Source: Neodontobutis hainanensis (taxonomy: Eukaryota; Chordata; Actinopteri; Gobiiformes; Odontobutidae). From it: a stretch of DNA of 64,000 nucleotides. Both the position numbers and the translations under genes were made by a program. How positions within the stretch are numbered: the stretch's first letter is position 1; every line of letters begins with the position of its first letter. The notes below the pieces were generated by a model. It was given only the letters and a program-made list of their open reading frames with translations, was not told where the DNA came from and did not search any database. Below, piece by piece: positions 13,264 to 25,818 of the stretch. The stretch covers positions 914,001 to 978,000 of the forward strand of contig JALDNG010000023.1 of NCBI GenBank assembly GCA_024349245.1. Reading direction: 5' to 3'.

Positions 13264-13726
13264 CAAGATCAAAGAAAGTACTGCAAATAGAAACAGGTTT
13301 ATCCACAAATCAGTGTCAAAAATAACTGGCATATGTTCAGTCTGTAGACTGGAAAAGCATGCATGGAAATTGCATCTAAAGGTATAGCAATCAGATGAAA
13401 AAATACTGGTTGAATTATGTAAAGACTACTGGCCCAGTATTGTTGAATTTTATTCAAATCGGGTATAAATTCGACTCAAGGGATGAACAACACTGGAATG
13501 TGATATTGATTGAAAATAATGGACACACTCAAAGACATGTACCACTTTAGTTACGAGCAGTACAGAGAATTTACTAACAAAAAACATTTTGATTTTATAC
13601 ATAAAGGTTAGGCAGTGTATTATAAAGTAACAAGGAAAAAAGAAGCCTACCTCATACGAATCACATGGATATAAGATTAAAGTTGCACTGTAAACACTAA
13701 GTAGAAATAAATGTAGTTTGTTCAGG

Positions 13727-16700
13727 TTACTTTCGAGGAGCTTGGGGGCCTGGAGGAGCAGGAGGTGGAGAAGAAAAAGGGTATGGAGGTTGGCCCATAA
13801 AGCCCATCAGGGGTGACTGAGGCAGAGGAAACTGTTGAGCCATGAGAGGCTGTGGGGCACCTGAAGGTGGAGGAGGGGGCAGCTGACTGTACTGACCCTG
13901 AGGCTGGCTGGACTGATCGGGACCTCCACCTCCCCCTGATGGGCCTCCGCTGCGGGAGCTGTAGCTCCCAGTGCTGTTGTAACTCTGGAACTGATCTGAG
14001 TTGTTGTAGCTGCCCCTGCGATCACGGCTTCTGTCTCTGAACGAGGAAGATGAAGAGGAAGAACGATCCCCATCACGGCTGAAGCTCACACAGCTGTCTT
14101 TGCCGGCTCCCACTGTGCGCATGCGCCTCTCAGTCTCTTCTTGGTACATTAGGTTTGGGTTATTGGAGTTGTTATTTCCGCGGTAACGCATACGTCCACC
14201 TAAAGAAACAATCATTGATTAAGTATGCATCACAAGGTCTAAGTACATGACCAAAATAATTCTGTGACACTCCTTACCGCCTCCTCCACGTCCTGAGTCA
14301 AGGAGCTGAAGTAGTTTTGGGTTAATAGCCTGTCGGGCCTCCTCCAGGACTCGGACCAGGTCCCGGGCCTGACGCGTATTACCTGGTGTAAAAAAGGTGT
14401 AGGCAGTGCCCTTGTTGGTACTGCGGGCTGTGCGTCCAATACGATGTACGTAGTCCTCAGATGAGCTGGGATAGTCATAGTTGATGACGAACTTGACATC
14501 TTCCACATCTTTTAAATGTAAACATGTAGTTTTTTGGGGAAAAAACATTTATATTTAAAAAATATTTATAATAAAACCAGATAATAAAAGCATTTTTCCA
14601 AAGTAACTATTATGTAATATTTGCATACCAAGTAACTTTAAGTCTTACTATGCTACAATAACTTACCTGCACACCGTCCAAAAATGCACTTAGCCAAAGA
14701 TTTATATTAGAGTAACATTATGTATTATTAACTTTTTATTACAAAACAATGTATGCCAGCTCACTTGATTTGCCGTGAGAAATAAATCATGGGTTAAGTC
14801 TGAACTGTACTTTACACGGAAATGTGACAGCTAATCCAAATGTGTGAATCCAGAGAGTCTGTTTCTCATTACAGAGGCGTGGGGCTCTGACAACACTGCT
14901 TAACGAGTCTCCTCATTCTCCATCTTGATTTCAGATTTCATCACCCATCTTCCTCTTAATACAATGTGCTGTGATGAAATTGGACTATTATACAAGCATG
15001 ATGGAAGTAGCTGGATGTACGCTGAGGTTGGACAGGACATAAGAGAAAGGGGCGGTGAAGTACTTACCCCCTTTGTGTGGTTTTTACAAAAGTAGCCAGT
15101 CCCCCCTGATCAGTCCTGGTTCATAGTCGGGGCTGAGGCAGCGGGGAACAGACGGGAGCAGAACCGTTAAACCTCAACAGACACGGCTGGTTCTGTTGCT
15201 CTCGTCGCACTGTGGGACCCGCCTCAGACCCTGGCCAGGACTGGATCCAGACGAGCCCTCTAACACTCTCTCCTGTCTGTCTGCTTTTGGGACGGACCGA
15301 TGGGCAGACATACAGGCACCTCAGGCTGCTCCCAAGGAAGGCTCGCTGGATTTACAAACTTTGAGAATACTGGGCAGGGGGGCTCTGAGTTACCCAAGAA
15401 GTATAGAAGAGGGGCCTTAAAACCTCTAATATTAGCCAAGCTTCTACTTTAGCATGACTGAGGGGGGCAGAGACAGCAGCTCAGAGTGTTACAGCTGCAG
15501 TATGCTGCCAAACCCTGAGAGGAGAAGAGGGGAAAAAAGAAATAATTCTGTCAGGTCATGAACACTTTACCTATCCCCGCTTCTCAGAAATAAAGTTGCC
15601 AACAACAATGCAGCAAACACATCAAATACAAATCATTTCAGAACTGGGGCAAGACGATCAGTAGGCAGTTTGCATCAACAGCATTATGGAGACAAGAAAA
15701 GGTGCACAGGAGCTTATGCCCCATACACCCCTCCTTTCGGGCAGCGTGCCAAAGAGCCCCAGTTGAAGGAGGTTTTAACTGCAGTAACAAGAAACAGACT
15801 AGAAATCCAGCGAACCGTAAAGCTTTGGGCCTCCTAAGTGAACGGTCACAAATTCTGCAATGTTTTTTTAAATCACAGATTAAACAGCAGCAGATGTGAA
15901 AAATCTCCTTCCACTCATTAAAAAGAGACTACTTTTGAGTGATGCAAAATGTATATTATCTTCTCTCATTGACTCTATAGTAATTGTCTTATAGTGTCTC
16001 ATATACTTACCTTTAATCAATTAGCTGTACAGATATGTATATAATGTTTAACTGTTTTGTTGTTACATTACTGTTTAAAGCTTGAGGTATTACTTACAAA
16101 AATCTTCTCTAAAAAAGGCAGACAAATCTAACATAAGAGTGACTTTAATTAGGTTGCATGATGTGTGTGTATCTGTATGAAGACATACCCAGACCGCGAG
16201 AGGCTACATCGGTGGCTATCAAAATAGGAGCTTTGCCACTTCTGAATTCTGTGAAATTACAAATTAAGTGGATAAAGTATCAGTGTCAAATGATTGTGAA
16301 ATGAAAAAAATCAGTAGATAAAATATGAATTACAGAGAGAAATGTTAATATGTATTTACCTGTGAGCACCCAGTCTCTTTCTGGTTGGCTCTTATCTCCA
16401 TGGATACACATGGCAGGCCACCTAAAAATAGACAAAATTATTACCTTTTTCCTATAAATTATTTGAAAAGTTATGACTGTTGTTGTCTTAGATAGTGATC
16501 CTCACCCGTCCCGTCTCATCCTTCTAGTTAGATCATCACAACGCTTCTTGGTCTCTACAAAAATGATGGTTTTGTTCTCCTTTTCAGCCATAATCTCTTC
16601 CATCAGCTGAATAAGTCTGAAAAGGTAAAGCAAGTCTGTCATGATCATTGATAAAACAACCAGGGTTCCTTCACAGTTGTACAATTTTCATCTGATTAGA

Positions 16701-18658
16701 CTTACTTGTTGTCTTTTTCTGTTTCCATGCAAACGTCCACTATCTGCAGGATATTGTGGTTGGCACTCAGCTCCAGGGCCCCAATATTTATCTGGGTATA
16801 CTCTCTGAGAAAGTCTTCAGCAAGCTGTCGAACGTCTTTTGGCCAAGTTGCACTCCACATCAGTGTCTGTCTATCCGGCTGAGAAGCACAACACAGAGTT
16901 TTAGTGAAAAAAGGACACTATTAGTGCAATTTAATCGTAGAGTCTAAATTTCCCTACCCGGATTTGCTCAACTATTTTGCGAATTTGTGGCTCAAAGCCC
17001 ATATCAAGCATGCGGTCAGCCTCATCTAACACAAGGTAGGTACAGCGACGCAGGTTGGTCTTTCCAGCCTCCAAGAAGTCTATGAGACGACCAGGGGTAG
17101 CAATGCAAATCTCAACACCTAAATACACAAAGAAAGAAATTCCCATGTATACAACTTTATAATAATACAAATATTTTATTACATTGACAACTTTTGTTGA
17201 CTTTTTGTGTCAACACTGCCTACCCCTCTCAAGGTCTCGAATCTGTGGTCCCTTAGGTGCTCCACCATAGACACATGTACTTTTGATTCGAGATGACTTG
17301 CCGTAGTCATACGCTACCTGTTGGACCTGCTGAGCCAGCTCTCTGGTCGGTGCAAGCACCAAACACTAAAGGAGATATTTTATAAAATTTACAAAAGCCA
17401 CATAAAGGTAGTGTTGTAAGATAAATACAAATTTCAAAATGATTGCATACTTACAATAGGCCCATCTCCTCTCTCCAGATATGGCTGGTGATTGATGTGG
17501 ACAATAGCAGGGAGAAGGTACTACAACAAAATACATTAAGTATTAGAACGAACGTGTTATTAAATATATGGATTTAAAATCTTTAAAATAAGGGAACATA
17601 ATACGAATACCCTAATGAACTTACAGCCAGTGTCTTTCCGGAGCCAGTCTGTGCAATGCCCACCATATCCCTACCACTCAAAGCCACAGGGAAACCTTGA
17701 GACTGGATAGCCGTGGGCTCCTTAAAGTCTTGCTGCATCAATACGTCCATCACGTACTCTAAGAGAAAACACAGACAATCAGTAAGGTTTTGAACTTCTT
17801 GGTAATTTTTATTTAAACAAGTTATTAAATGAAAAGGTTTAGGTTCAGCAGAGCACTGAAACACTAGTATAATTGGTTTACTAACGGGGAAACTGTGCCT
17901 GATGAAAAGCCGTGATAGGCCTTGGACAACCAGAGCCTCTGACTGTGATCTCCTTCTTTCTGCGAAACTCCTCTATATCATACTGCGTTTGAAAGAAAAG
18001 GGTAAAAGGATAAGATTTCATATATTATTAATTATGTCATATAGAGAAAGAAAGAAACATGCTGTATACCTGACTCATTCGCTGTACATCTGGGTGTTCA
18101 GTGTAGAAGTTCTTTTCAAATTTGGGCAACTCATCCAGGTTCCATCTCTTTTTGCGGAGACGGTCTCCTGGGTTACCAAACTTCATGGGTGGAGGGCCAC
18201 TATTACGACCACTCATGTTCCCAAATCGTGGCCTAAGGGTAAAAATATATATAGAGAAAGTAAGACAAGAAGGAAAAGCATTGAGAGGTAAACAATACTG
18301 CTCAAAGCTCCCATATGGCAGCACTGTTCTATGAAAAATATTGTAGATATAAAAAATGCTTTATTGGTAAATATTTTGAAAACAAACTTGTCAGATGTCC
18401 ATGTTGTTGTTGTGAACCTATTTTCACTCCCTGCCTTTACCATGACCCATTTCAAAGGGTCTCTTTTAGTCCGATGCTTAAAAATTTTACAATACTTAAG
18501 TAGTAGCTAGAGCCCTGACTTTTTTATAAAGCTAGTATAGTAGCACCGTGCACATACAAAACAAACCATAAAACCATTTAGGCCTACCTGTCTCGGCCAC
18601 GGTCTCGGTCCCTGTCCCTGTCTCTATCTCTGTCTCCATAAGAAGAACCCCCTCTCAT
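13727..18658 (-). CDS. ddx17: DEAD-box RNA helicase DDX17 (p72)
   Basis: DDX17 is a nuclear ATP-dependent RNA helicase and co-regulator of splicing, microRNA processing and transcription. Thirteen exons join to 647 residues (human p72 is 650): 18588-18658, 18070-18232, 17886-17982, 17625-17758, 17455-17520, 17224-17365, 16958-17118, 16706-16878, 16506-16616, 16360-16421, 16189-16248, 14278-14508, 13727-14199. The N-terminus is RD/RG-rich. The helicase motifs appear in order: Q motif with PTAIQSQ, motif I AQTGSGKT (about 143), PTRELAQQ, TPGR, DEAD (about 256), SAT (about 287), and HRIGRTAR (about 435). The C-terminal tail keeps GGRMRYRG, QPLMAQQF and a proline run ending in RK, as in DDX17 and unlike my recollection of DDX5. 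Mammals also make p82 from an upstream CUG start, which cannot be judged here. The gene is head-to-head with ntan1. Intron 11 (14509-16188) holds a candidate poison exon, listed separately. Confidence 0.95.
15068..15514 (-). other. ddx17: Candidate alternative (poison) exon in ddx17 intron 11
   Basis: On the gene strand a long pyrimidine tract ends in CTCTCAG at 15515, an excellent 3' splice site. A strong donor, G|GTAAGTA, lies at 15067. The 447-nt segment between them is clearly more GC-rich than the flanking intron. Joined to the preceding exon, which leaves one base, it reads eight sense codons and then TAA. A second good acceptor before 15457 also leads quickly to a stop, and an internal donor (GGGTAACT, exon end 15394) would give a 121-nt form. 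Inclusion would truncate the helicase or trigger decay. The normal acceptor downstream (before 14508) has a poor pyrimidine tract, as expected for regulated splicing. No transcript evidence is available here. Confidence 0.5.
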
Positions 18659-19240
18659 TTTTTAGCTTTGAGGTCGGCTCTGGTTGGTTTTCCGTTTATC
18701 TTGTTCACAAATTAAATAAACACGTTGCTAATTTGTTCATTCACAAATCAAAAACTTTCTTAGCTTGCTTCTGCGCGTATCTAAGAGGACAAAAATACGA
18801 GTGTACGTTTAAAAAATATTGTATGCGTCACGTAGCAAAACGGCGGCCGTCGTCCCTCCACAATCTGCCCTCTTTTCTTCTTACGTACGTTCGAAAATAA
18901 ATTTGACGTAAACGCTTCCCAATGCCATTACACTACGCACAAATATTTACTAACGGCAATAGTGAATACACTGTCTACGGTTTTACCATGGATGTATTAT
19001 TAGAACATACATGGTTTTACCACACCGCGGCGATGTGACTCATAGATGTTATTGTCACAAGAAGAGAAGAAGTGAGTTTTCCAAGAAGAAGCAGCTGTAG
19101 GTTAGTGTTCCCTATGGTTGTGCATGTTATGCAGTCATCAAATGCGTGTACATTTTAATATTCAGGTTAATGACTATGATATTACCTCCGTAATGTTACA
19201 GTAGTATAGTAATCTTTTGAAGTGGACGTCTTCTTAGGAA
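18659..19240. promoter_or_regulatory. Bidirectional promoter region ddx17/ntan1
   Basis: The start codons of ddx17 (minus) and ntan1 (plus) are only 582 bases apart, so both promoters and 5' UTRs must lie here unless 5' exons are distant. A GC-rich patch lies at about 18840-18860. I see no TATA box that I would assign. Confidence 0.6.
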
Positions 19241-21253
19241 ATGCCTTTGTTAATTAAAAATAAAGGACTTGAACATATAAGCTCGACAGCGGCCCTGTTT
19301 GAGAAGTATCCGGACTTACAGGTTTGTGTTTTAATAATGTGCCAACGCCTCACTAACTAAAATTCATTCAGCCACCCTTAGTTGCTGCAAAATGTAGCCT
19401 AATATAATATAGCTATACAATATATTGTCTACATTAAATTTAATTCAGTTAAAGACTTTATGTGTAAGGAAACATGTTTCCCTGTACAATGAAATTGAAA
19501 ATGCAGTATGTAAACAACAGAATAGAAATAATAATAATAATCATAATCATAATAATGGTAATAACAACACAAAGAATCAGAAACAGTCACTGGATATTAA
19601 TGTGTAATGTGTAAGCATTAAAGATTTCTGTAGTTTACACAGAAATACCACTAATGTAATGAGAATTCAATGTCTATATCTGTTTAAAAGCTGTGTCTAT
19701 TTGTTTCAAAGGAAAATGCAAGACAATTCCGTTCAAGGCCACTTTTAGATGTGGACCCAAAGTGTTTTCTGTATCTTCAACAAAGAGAGTATGCTGCAAC
19801 AACACCCGCAGACAGTAAGTGACATGTAACTAACATAAGAGAATAATAAATGTAATGACAAACCTTTACCAGCACATGCACTTTTTAAATTAACATTAAT
19901 TTATAATAACTTCTAAATGACATACCTCAGACTGATCGTGGTAGTAAGGTATGCTTTCTTTTCATACAGAATATGTTTCTGTCATTGGATCAGATGATGC
20001 CACCACTTGTCATTTAGTTGTTCTTCGACACACTGGTAATGTTTCTTTTCCTCATGAATGTACTTTTTAGTAGTTTACATTCAGACCATTCTCATTGCTT
20101 TTTACAACTAGGAAGTGGAGCTGCCTGTCTCGCTCACTGTGATGGATCCAGTACTTGGTCAGAAGTCCAACTTATTATTAAAGCTGTGATTTCATTAAGT
20201 AACCACAGTGAAGATGGCAGGTATGAAAAAAGCATAAAAACATATTCTAATCTTTGAACCTTTCAATTTATATCTAATGATTACCATGTAATGTGCAGAC
20301 TAGAGCTGCATCTTGTGGGAGGATTTAATGATGACTCCAAGACATCTCATAAGCTAAGCCTTAACATTTTGGGTGAGTTATCTCAGTTTTTTGATGTGAT
20401 ATTGTTAGCATTATCATTATAAACTAATATAAGCTTTTTTTTTGCATGTATAGCAGCATTTCAGAACCAGAAAGAAAATGTTCACCTGGAAACATGCTGC
20501 ATCACAGGTGATGTATTTAAATAAATATGAGTAAAACACAAATCTATACTAGTCCATTATTGTTGTAATCCTTCTTTCCAGAAATGAATGACATTGTTGT
20601 TAATGGAACTCACAGACCTGTAGTGTATGGAATAGGTAAGAAGCAGACAATTTTTCCAAAAATGAATGGTATGCAGTGGATTGCAGTCACCAGTGTGTTC
20701 TATGATTTTTCTGCAGGTGTAAATGTTAAAACAGGTGATGTGTTCCCTTCTTCATTTACCTTTAAAGGACCTGCAGAGCAACTGCGCTCAGCACGAACCT
20801 TTGCAGGTGGACAGGTAGGACAACACGCTGGATATGTTTAATTACTTTCTTAGCTTTGTGTGTGTTTTAATGTTTATACTTTGCAGATGGCAGACATATA
20901 TGATTCAAGCCGAGGATTGGTCAAAATTGGTCCTTGCAAGTGGTCCCCAAATTTGGAGATTGCCTTTTGGTTGTCACAAAATGATGCCACCATTTTAAAG
21001 GTAAGAGACGTTTTCCTAATGCTTTGCACACTAAATTATAATACCAAGATTATGTTGAGTTATTTGCTTATTTTTTACAAAGTACCTGTCAACCTCTCCC
21101 ACCGCTGAACCACCGCACTTTGTCCAGCACATGAAGTCCACAATCCAGTTCCTTTTAGATCATCCAAATTCTGACAGCCTGTTCCCTGCTGGACAGCCAC
21201 AGCTCTACCACAGGACAGAGCGAGGGGAATGGGAGAGGACAGTCCAGTCATAA
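19241..21253 (+). CDS. ntan1: Protein N-terminal asparagine amidohydrolase
   Basis: NTAN1 deamidates N-terminal asparagine to aspartate, so that the protein can be arginylated and degraded through the Arg/N-degron pathway. Ten exons join to 307 residues (human 310): 19241-19321, 19712-19814, 19970-20035, 20112-20220, 20299-20372, 20454-20507, 20582-20635, 20717-20814, 20887-21000, 21083-21253. The protein starts MPLL like the mammalian enzyme. It carries the core GSDDATTCHLVVLRHTG, with the known nucleophile cysteine at residue 75, followed by CLAHCDG. Near the C-terminus STSPTAEPPHFVQHMKST matches human closely. All introns are GT-AG and short. The gene looks intact. Confidence 0.96.
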
Positions 21254-21777
21254 ACATGCAGTGTTCTTTATCTGTCATGAACCTTCACATGAAGCCAAAG
21301 TTTGCCTCTCAGCTTAGTGGATGCACAGGGACCACATCCACCCACTGGAATTTATATGTTCATTGTGTATTATGTTATGAAGAGAACTTCCAAATAGACA
21401 TTGTGTGTGAAGACCCGTAGTCACTGTAAAGTATGTATGCATTAATTTGTCTTATCTTATCTGGCTGGCCCAGTACAAGTACATACATATAATTAAACTT
21501 CTTTTCATATATCATTTTTTAAATGCAGTGCGCACATTTCATCACCTTCTGTAAACAGAACCTGTTTATGAATTTTCTCTTTTTTTAAAAAGACATTAAG
21601 TGCTGTTGAATTTGTGCATTGGGCCCACTAGCTCATTTACTCTGTATAGGTTACTATATTCAATTTTTACTCAAAGATAATTTGGATAAGAATCAAAATT
21701 AAGTGCTGCAATGTACTACTATTTTCAGTGTCGGATTTATTTTAGTTCATGGTATAAATTGCAGTGTTTTATGTGCT

Positions 21778-21783
21778 AATAAA
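21778..21783 (+). terminator. Candidate poly(A) signal of ntan1
   Basis: AATAAA lies 525 bases after the ntan1 stop codon. Confidence 0.5.
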
Positions 21784-22540
21784 AAATGACCAGAACATGC
21801 CTAATTTTATTTATATTTTCTACTTTGCTAAAGATGGTTGCTTGATTAATTATTTAATTTATATTCTTATTGTGTTATAAGAAAGGAATTATATGTTCTT
21901 TTTTCTGAAAGGGTTGATTCTTGCAAGGTTAGAATGCAATGCAATGATTAAATAAATCCCTTTCCTCACAAAATACAATGTGTTTGCTTAAACAGATAAT
22001 TTTAAAACCTTATTGTATCCTGGTCATCATTTAAAATAAATGCAGGTGTCAGTGATGACTGCAAGAGATCTGACTGCAGTGTTCATAATGAAATTGCATT
22101 ACTTAATAATTAGTGGATGTATTATGGCCATTATAGTAGTATGATCAATATAAAGTTGATGAGCTGCAGCGGCTGGGCTGATCTTTCCATTGGCCGGTGC
22201 CTTTCAACAGTCACGACAGTTACCTGTGGTGAGTTGACATTTAGCTCCGCCCACCAACCCTCGGCTGTGAAAGAGGTACAGCAGTGAACCAGCGGAAAGC
22301 GTAGCCGGCCGCCGGAGAGGCAGGTCCCGGTTTTCTCGATGCTTCTTTTTAAAATATATAATATCCACCGTTATTACATATCAGATGGAAATGGGAAGAG
22401 CATTCATTGGAGTTGTAGGGTTTAGGTGTAGGCTTCTCAACGGTTAAATGTTACTGCAGCGTTAAAGCCAAATATAGCCTATAGCAAACGGACGCAAAAA
22501 GCCTTTTTTATTAATTTACTTTCCTCTTTAAACATTTAAA
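21784..22540. promoter_or_regulatory. Intergenic region and promoter of mpv17l
   Basis: The left part is AT-rich without features. From about 22150 to 22330 the sequence becomes GC-rich and contains an inverted GC box (GCTCCGCCC at 22244-22252), which suits a promoter and 5' UTR for mpv17l. Confidence 0.45.
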
Positions 22541-23817
22541 ATGTTACAGGCTATTCTCGGACATGTTCGGCGGTTTCCATGGGTCACAAATGTCACAATG
22601 TTCGGTTGTCTGTATGCCGGGGGAGACTGCGTTCACCAGTGGCTTTCACGGAGAGACAGAATTGACTGGAGACAAACGCAAAACGTCGCCATAGTAGCGT
22701 TCGGTTTCCATGGCAACTTTAACTTTTTCTGGATGCGGTTCTTGGAGCGCAAGTTTCCCGGAAACTCCATCGGGATGATCCTGCGAAAACTTGCCCTGGA
22801 CCAGACCACAGCAGGGCCGCTAGCCACCAGTGTCTTCTACACAGGTCTGTGTATGGTGGGACAGCTGGCATATGGGACCTTAAAGTTCACTAAAGGATGC
22901 TGTTAGCTCATTCAATGCAGACTCAATTTGTATCTTGAACCAGCTCTCCGGCAGCGCGGGTCAGAGCGAGTTCACAGGAAAGACATTTAAAGGACATTAT
23001 TGCACCTCAGTTCTCTCTCACATGTTAACAGATAAATAAGAGAACAAATGTGTGTTCTCTTTGAACTATCAAGATTAAGGATTTAACTCTTATTTTTGTT
23101 ATTTGATTTATTACTAGGTGTGAGTTTTCTAGAGGGTAAAGAAGACATAACACAAGACTGGAGGGAAAAATTCCTGAATACATACAAGGCAAGTAGGAGA
23201 GAAGCCAGACTTTCAAAGCATGTTTTACAACCAGTGCCAATAAATGTTTTACATGACGTTAAACAATAACATAGCCTATGTTTCTATTTGTTTCTCTTTC
23301 AGACCGGACTAATGTTCTGGCCTTTTGTGCAGGTAAATGATTTGAAAATGAATGTGGGGTCTTTCAGTGGTTATCAGGACAAATTCTTAAATTGCAAAAG
23401 AAATTAAATTTTCTTTCTATCAAATTACATATTATCTGTGTAACTTTCTATTTTAGCATAGTAATACAAACTGATTTATGTGTGGGGCCAGGACTCTGCA
23501 GCAAAAAAGATTTGTAACCTCAGTGGGACTTTCCTGGATAAATAAAGGTTAGTATGTAAACCTGTAAAATCTCTGTCTTTCAGTTTCTGAACTTTGCTTT
23601 GGTGCCTCTGTATGTGCGGACCACCTTTACGGGCTGCTGTTCCTTTGTTTGGGCCATATTCCTATGTTTCTCACGGCAAAGTGGAGATGGAACTTTGGTC
23701 ACTGCTCTTGCATGTATGTTTCCCTCTAAAGATGAAACCACAAAGGACAAAGGTGACTCTGCTCATGAGGTCAGTGCTTCCAAAGATCTGAAAATAGAGA
23801 AGTCTGCCAAACCCTGA
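22541..23817 (+). CDS. mpv17l: Mpv17-like protein
   Basis: MPV17L is a small membrane protein of the Mpv17/PMP22 family, reported in peroxisomes and mitochondria and linked to reactive-oxygen handling. Four exons give 212 residues (human about 196): 22541-22844, 23118-23188, 23303-23332, 23584-23817. Family landmarks are the N-terminal HVRRFPWVTNV, WRQTQNVA, FHGNFNFFWMRFLERKFPG, the hallmark GLMFWPFVQFLNFALVP, and the end segment SRQSGDGT. Intron 2 has a GC donor (AAG|GCAAGT) instead of GT. The hydrophilic C-terminal tail is lysine-rich and about 15-20 residues longer than I recall for human. The next gene is bmerb1, as in human 16p13.11. Confidence 0.94.
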
Positions 23818-24320
23818 TGGGCACATTCACTTTATGATGACAAAATATGAACTGGAAAACACAGAACATGATACCAAGTGAGTTGAACTAAGCCAGTATT
23901 TCCTTCAAAATGTTGGCTCAACAAGACCTAAGGACCCAGTCAAACTGGCTATCAACAAGATTTACAGAATTTAACTATCAGGACAGATCATGTGTTATAT
24001 TAAGTCACAACATTTATCAGAACACCAGCATCTGTATGCGTTCATATAAACAATAGTGCCATATACACAACAAATGAACAAGCTTTTTAATCTTTTTAAA
24101 TACAATAAGATAAATATAAATGAAATTCAACAAAAATGAATTTTTGATACAAAAATGGAGAAAGCTGCTGAGCATATTTATTACTCTGATTGGATCATTC
24201 CTGTGTGGCTCAGTATTGCACTGCATTACAACAACCCTGAGGTCAAAGAGCAAAGTCTTTCTGGAGCCAAACCATGTGCTTCCTCATTAAGTTGTAAGAG
24301 AATGTATGTAGAGCACAGCT

Positions 24321-24326
24321 AATAAA
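24321..24326 (+). terminator. Candidate poly(A) signal of mpv17l
   Basis: AATAAA lies about 500 bases after the mpv17l stop codon. Confidence 0.5.
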
Positions 24327-24475
24327 GACTTTATGCAGTCCTGCTTCTTTTATATATACAGCTATCTATACAAAACTTTTGTGAAAATCAGATTTCTTCA
24401 TAATCAAACCAGAACTGGTGTGGAGTGGTACATATTTCTACAATCTGGAGTAACTTTATATATGTTTTTGGATGT

Positions 24476-24756
<281 letters not shown>

Positions 24757-25222
24757 TGGATCACATAGTGGATCATATAGTGTTATCTACAGCAACTGAC
24801 ATAATAATTACTGCAGAATATATTTATTGGTTATTGTTGGACTATGTAAAGATAGCACACCATTACATTTGAACATATGAATGTCTAATACACATAAATA
24901 TACATTAATTATAAAAATCAGTGCAGTCTGCTTCATGTTTACACTTGAATATCACTGGATTTAACAAAATGATGAGTTGATTTCTATATTTGTGATTGTT
25001 TAACTGATGTGGGTTATCATGATAAAGTAATTTACACCATGTTATGTGATTTGTTAAGTGCTCAGTAGTTTTTCATTTTATGCCATACCACCTTTGTAAC
25101 CCTTTATCTTGCACAAATACCACTCTGTCCTGTGTATTAGTCATCACTCTGACATTTCCTTTGAGACTACACCGAGCTGAACAGAATTTAAAGTGATGCT
25201 GCATGCCTTACCTTTTTTGAGA

Positions 25223-25374
<152 letters not shown>

Positions 25375-25559
25375 GTGTGTAAAACAATAATTACTTGAGA
25401 TATTTAGTTGTTAACAAAGTGTCTCTGATGAAAATTGAACTCATTAACGTTCCAGATAAACTTGTCAAAACATATTAAAGCTGTTATTGACAGAATATAA
25501 TATAATAATAGTTTTGAGCCTAGCTATAAATCACAGCTTTTTGCTGGTGTGGTTGTTTT

Positions 25560-25818
25560 CTCATGCGTTTTCACGTCATCTCGGTGTCAGTGGGTGTCTC
25601 CCAAACCCTAACATCCCCGCTCTCACTGCGCATGCTCCTAAGATCCGTTTCGTCCACACCACGTCCAGGGACTTCAAAGCTCGGATAAAGATGCTCAGCG
25701 TCGCGGGTCGCTGCAGCCTAGTCACCGGGTGAAACAGACTTATCCTGAAACCACACCCGCATAGTTAAACTAGCAAAACAAGTCGAGGGTAGTATATATA
25801 TATTCAATACACACCGAC
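25560..25818 (+). promoter_or_regulatory. Probable bmerb1 promoter and 5' UTR
   Basis: The sequence is more GC-rich than its surroundings and contains TGCGCATGC (25627-25635), the palindromic core of an NRF1 site. It lies just upstream of the bmerb1 start codon. The transcription start cannot be fixed from sequence. Confidence 0.45.

Noticed and set aside
13807..14076. Alternative frame in the ddx17 last exon
   Set aside because: The frame ending in PPGPQAPRK matches the DDX17 tail and this one does not.
15196..15420. Open frame of 74 codons on the plus strand in ddx17 intron 11
   Set aside because: It reads antisense through the GC-rich alternative exon candidate and matches nothing I recognise.
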